In this document: positions 7,265-9,476 of the stretch, in pieces
How positions within the stretch are numbered: position 1 is the first letter of the stretch
How the letters are laid out: each line of letters opens with the position of its first letter
Source of the DNA: Planctomycetia bacterium
GTDB lineage: Bacteria > Planctomycetota > Phycisphaerae > Phycisphaerales > SM1A02
Length of the DNA stretch: 9,476 nucleotides
Reading direction: 5' to 3'
Assembly (NCBI GenBank): GCA_005798965.1
Contig: SYIB01000121.1
Location: forward strand, 1-9,476
Notes under the pieces: model-generated
Told to the model about the DNA's origin: nothing
The model's input: the letters and a program-made list of their open reading frames with translations, nothing else
The model's database searches: none
Made by a program: the position numbers and the translations under genes

Positions 7265-8809
7265 TTACCGTTGCGCGCTGGACCTTGGCGACAGCACCAG
7301 ATACACCGCGCCCGCGACGAACAAACCGGTGAACCACGCATATGGATAGATCGCATCCCAGACCGTGGGCTGTCCGGCGATCACCTTCACGGCACCGAGG
7401 AATCCCGGGATGTTCGGCGCGATGCCGACGGCAAGCGCGATCAAGGCCGACCAGCGGATGCCTGCATATCGCCCATTCGTTCGGTAGAGATCCGGGACAT
7501 CCAGTTCCTTCTTCCGAAGGATCCAATAGTCGGCGATCATGATGCCTGCGATCGGTCCCAGCAGCGCCGAGTAGCCGATCAGCCACTCGAAGATGTAGGA
7601 CTCAGGATTCGCAAGCAGTTTCCACGGCATGATGAGGATGCCGAGAATGCCTGTGATCACACCACCCGTCTTGAAGCTGATGATGCGCGGTGCGATGTTC
7701 GCGAAGTCGTTGGCGGGGCTCACGACGTTTGCGGCGATGTTGGTTGCGATCGTTGCGACGCCCACGCCGATGAGGCTGAGGAGCGCGACCAGCCAGCGTG
7801 AGCTCGGATCTGCGATGAGCGCTGCGTCGAGCCCGGCGGGAGCGGTGCTGCTTGTGATGTGTCCGAGGACGACCACCGGATCCCAGAGTGTCTTCGGATC
7901 GACTCCAGTGAGGAGCGATTCCGCGGCACTCGTGATGACCACCGCCATGGCGCTGAACGCGAACATGGTCGTTGGAAGCCCAAGCGTCTGCCCCCAGAAC
8001 TGCTCGCGCTGCCCGCGACCATAGCGGGTGAAGTCGGGGATATTCAGGCTGAGCGTTGCCCAGAAGCCGATCATGCCGGTCAGGCTCGGCACGAAGACCT
8101 TCCAGAAATCCGCGTTTGTGGCGAAGCTGCTCGGCCGATCGAACATCGGCCCGAGTCCGCCCGCGCGCGACACGATCCACCAGAGGAGCCAGCCCGCCAT
8201 GATGAGGACGAGCGGGGCGCTCCAGTTCTCGAAGATGCGCACCGCATTCATGCCGAAGAGGATGATCGCGATGTTGATGAGCCAGAAGATGCCGAATGTG
8301 ATCGCACTCGGGACTCCAAGGCCCATGATGGTCGCATCGCCGCCAAGCCCGGCGAAGGTGGGCCAGAGCGCGACGAGGAAGGTCCTCACCGCCTCGCCGC
8401 CGATGTAGGTCTGGATGCCGAACCAGCCGCACGCGACGATTGCGCGCAGGATCGCAGGCACATTCGCGCCCATGGTGCCGAAACTCGCACGCGCGAGCAC
8501 GGGAAACGGGATGCCGTACTTCGTTCCCGGATGCGCGTTGAGCAGGATCGGAACGAGCACGATCACATTCCCGAGGGCGATGGTCAGGAGCGACTGCCAC
8601 CAGTTCATGCCGAGCGCGATGAGCCCGCCTGCGAGCATGTAGGTCGGCAGGCAGTGCGCCATGCTGACCCAGAGCGCGGCGAAGTTCCAGGTGGTCCAGG
8701 TCCGGCGCGCCTTTGGCACGGGCGCAAGATCCCCGTTGAAGAGCGGGCTGGTGGCGATGTCCGGAGGCAGTTCGGCAAGCGCTTCGCGAGTCAGTGCGGG
8801 ATCGTGCAT
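7265..8809 (-). CDS. NCS1 family nucleobase/hydantoin:cation symporter, Mhp1-like
   Basis: A 514-residue integral membrane protein whose many hydrophobic segments fit the twelve helices of NCS1 carriers. Key stretches resemble the hydantoin transporter Mhp1: DLAPVPKARRTWTTWN, GTKYGIPFPVLARASFG, ACGWFGIQT, GFWATLSLNIPDFTRYG, IAANVVSPANDF, and SALLGPIAGIMIADY. Positions matching Mhp1 substrate contacts are kept: Trp129, Gln133, Trp250 and Asn361. The residue matching the Na2-site serine is Ala355, whereas the adjacent Thr356 is kept. Likely substrates are uracil, thymine, dihydropyrimidines or hydantoins, matching the catabolic genes beside it; allantoin or cytosine are possible. ATG at 8809 is chosen over the open frame back to 8983 because GAGGG sits 5 nt before it and the conserved N-terminal region follows; the extra 58 residues look non-coding. 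It is transcribed towards the aminotransferase, hence under separate control. Confidence 0.92.
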   Translation of the reverse strand: MHDPALTREALAELPPDIATSPLFNGDLAPVPKARRTWTTWNFAALWVSMAHCLPTYMLAGGLIALGMNWWQSLLTIALGNVIVLVPILLNAHPGTKYGIPFPVLARASFGTMGANVPAILRAIVACGWFGIQTYIGGEAVRTFLVALWPTFAGLGGDATIMGLGVPSAITFGIFWLINIAIILFGMNAVRIFENWSAPLVLIMAGWLLWWIVSRAGGLGPMFDRPSSFATNADFWKVFVPSLTGMIGFWATLSLNIPDFTRYGRGQREQFWGQTLGLPTTMFAFSAMAVVITSAAESLLTGVDPKTLWDPVVVLGHITSSTAPAGLDAALIADPSSRWLVALLSLIGVGVATIATNIAANVVSPANDFANIAPRIISFKTGGVITGILGILIMPWKLLANPESYIFEWLIGYSALLGPIAGIMIADYWILRKKELDVPDLYRTNGRYAGIRWSALIALAVGIAPNIPGFLGAVKVIAGQPTVWDAIYPYAWFTGLFVAGAVYLVLSPRSSAQR

Positions 8810-8814
8810 GGTTG

Positions 8815-8819
8815 CCCTC
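8815..8819 (-). promoter_or_regulatory. Ribosome-binding site of the transporter gene
   Basis: On the minus strand GAGGG lies 5 nt before the ATG at 8809. It is among the best ribosome-binding sites in the window and decides the start against longer in-frame readings. Confidence 0.65.
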
Positions 8820-8839
8820 GCTTTGGTCTTCGGCGGAAC

Positions 8840-8853
8840 ATGGAACACTCCAT
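8840..8853. promoter_or_regulatory. Inverted repeat ATGGA-ACAC-TCCAT, candidate operator
   Basis: A perfect 5-bp inverted repeat around a 4-nt core, 31 bp upstream of the transporter start. It covers the expected transcription start of the -35/-10 pair at 8859-8885, a usual place for a repressor site. Partly overlapping is a near direct repeat GGAACAT/GGAACAC at 8835-8848. A 5-bp arm can occur by chance; no regulator gene is in the window. Confidence 0.3.
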
Positions 8854-8858
8854 CGCAA

Positions 8859-8885
8859 ATTGTGCCGTCACTCGACGCATGGCAA
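8859..8885 (-). promoter_or_regulatory. Candidate promoter of the transporter gene
   Basis: On the minus strand, TTGCCA (8885-8880, five of six to TTGACA) is followed after 15 nt by CACAAT (8864-8859, four of six to TATAAT). The spacer is shorter than the usual 16-18 nt. The predicted start near 8852 would give a leader of about 43 nt containing the GAGGG site. Confidence 0.35.
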
Positions 8886-9049
8886 CCGCGTCCGGGGCGT
8901 CGTGGGTCGCGCGGCAGGCGTGCGCCGGGATCGCGTCCGTGGTGCGTCAGAGCAGGGGGCTGCCGGTCGCACGGTTCTGGCAAGGGCTTTTTCTCCCAAG
9001 TCCTGATACGGGATGGGCCCGCGCTTGATCACCGGATACCGTCCATGCC

Positions 9050-9476
9050 ATGAATCGTCATACAGCCGTCATCGTTGAGCTCGTAATGACGGTCGCTGCG
9101 ATGGTGGCACCTGGTGCATTCGCTTGCGCGCAGGTCCACTACCACGAGGGCGGTCACCCTTGGAACCAGCGAGCGGACTCTGGGCCCGATGCCGAGGTCC
9201 CTGGCTGGTACTACAACCTCGGCATCACGGGGATGCGGGCGGAGCTCGTGTCGGCTGAACCGAAGTCGCTCGTGATTCGCTACGTCTTCGCGAATTCACC
9301 AGCGCATGGCCTGGTGCTCGCAGGCGATCGCATCATTGGTGCCGGTGGACAGCTGTTCCGAGAGGCGCACCGCAACGGCTACGGCGAGGACGTCTTCGGC
9401 GCGACGGGCCCGATCGAGGATTTCGCAACGGCGCTCGAAGCCGCGCAGGATGCCGGCGCGCTGGCCCCGGGGCAGC
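9050..9476 (+). CDS. Secreted DUF6288/PDZ-like protein, N-terminal part, cut by window end
   Basis: The frame from ATG 9050 stays open for 142 codons to the window edge, so only the N-terminus is seen. Residues 1-25 (MNRHTAVIVELVMTVAAMVA then PGAFA) look like a signal peptide with probable cleavage after AFA, though a glutamate at position 10 interrupts the hydrophobic part; ATG 9086 is a less likely start because it lacks basic residues. The mature part runs CAQVHYHEGGHPWNQRADSG, then WYYNLGITGMRAELV, LVIRYVFANSPAHGLVLAGD, RIIGAGGQLF and IEDFATALEAAQD. The order 'YNLGITG.RA', 'V..V...SPA.G.L..GD.I.G..G..F', 'FG.AL..A' matches the PDZ-like start of DUF6288 proteins, known to me mainly from Planctomycetota and Verrucomicrobiota. 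Function is unknown. No ribosome-binding site precedes the ATG; a GATACC at 9035-9040 could be a poor -10. Confidence 0.65.
   Translation, partial: MNRHTAVIVELVMTVAAMVAPGAFACAQVHYHEGGHPWNQRADSGPDAEVPGWYYNLGITGMRAELVSAEPKSLVIRYVFANSPAHGLVLAGDRIIGAGGQLFREAHRNGYGEDVFGATGPIEDFATALEAAQDAGALAPGQ

Larger units (their letters stand above)
8810..9049. other. Divergent intergenic region (240 bp)
   Basis: It separates the minus-strand transporter from the plus-strand secreted protein. It holds the candidate promoter and inverted repeat described separately. On the plus strand, TGCCGG (8961-8966) can pair with CTGGCA (8977-8982) with one G-U pair and a 10-nt loop, followed by TTTTT at 8988-8992; a smaller GCAG/CTGC hairpin (8952-8963) would compete with it. 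Frames crossing the region show no recognisable protein sequence. Confidence 0.6.

Noticed and set aside
8810..8983. N-terminal extension of the transporter to 8983
   Set aside because: The 58 extra residues are Pro/Arg/Cys-rich without resemblance to NCS1 proteins, and a proper ribosome-binding site precedes the internal ATG at 8809.
7859..9028. 389-codon plus-strand frame opposite the transporter and through the intergenic region
   Set aside because: Its sequence is rich in Asp, Glu, His and Arg, the expected antisense of a hydrophobic membrane protein, with no motif.

Overview
The window is GC-rich bacterial DNA with nine protein-coding genes: eight complete or nearly so, and one cut by each edge. 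Seven run on the plus strand from position 1 to 7246. One complete gene runs on the minus strand (7265-8809), and one plus-strand gene starts at 9050 and leaves the window. No rRNA, tRNA, CRISPR array or insertion sequence was seen. The host cannot be fixed from sequence alone. High GC, two lipoproteins and a secreted protein resembling the DUF6288/PDZ-like proteins of Planctomycetota and Verrucomicrobiota suggest a Gram-negative of the planctomycete kind, but a proteobacterium is not excluded.

Positions 1-4311 are a tight catabolic operon for the reductive pyrimidine pathway. It holds the iron-sulfur C-terminus of dihydropyrimidine dehydrogenase subunit PreA, a beta-ureidopropionase of the nitrilase family, a dihydropyrimidinase, and a CoA-acylating methylmalonate/malonate-semialdehyde dehydrogenase. 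Gaps are 27 and 7 nt, followed by a 4-nt ATGA overlap. A class III aminotransferase (5900-7246) is the natural candidate for turning beta-alanine (from uracil) or beta-aminoisobutyrate (from thymine) into the semialdehyde used by the dehydrogenase. Facing it, 18 nt away, is an NCS1 transporter very similar to the hydantoin transporter Mhp1, the likely importer of uracil, thymine, dihydropyrimidine or hydantoin. Together these genes would import a pyrimidine or hydantoin, reduce it, open the ring, remove the carbamoyl group, transaminate the beta-amino acid and yield acetyl-CoA or propionyl-CoA. The rest of PreA and its partner flavoprotein would lie upstream of the window.

Between the dehydrogenase and the aminotransferase sit two overlapping lipoprotein genes (4357-5807). 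The first resembles a family of small NTF2-like secreted proteins; the second is of unknown function. They are the least explained part of the cluster. Positions 8810-9049 are a 240-nt divergent intergenic region that must hold the transporter promoter. It contains a plausible -35/-10 pair with a 14-bp inverted repeat at the expected start of transcription. After it begins the secreted DUF6288-like gene. I see no clear evidence of a wholly new system. The most interesting points are the lipoprotein pair inside a cytosolic pyrimidine operon, the altered sodium-site residue in the transporter, and -10-like boxes lying unusually close to several start codons.
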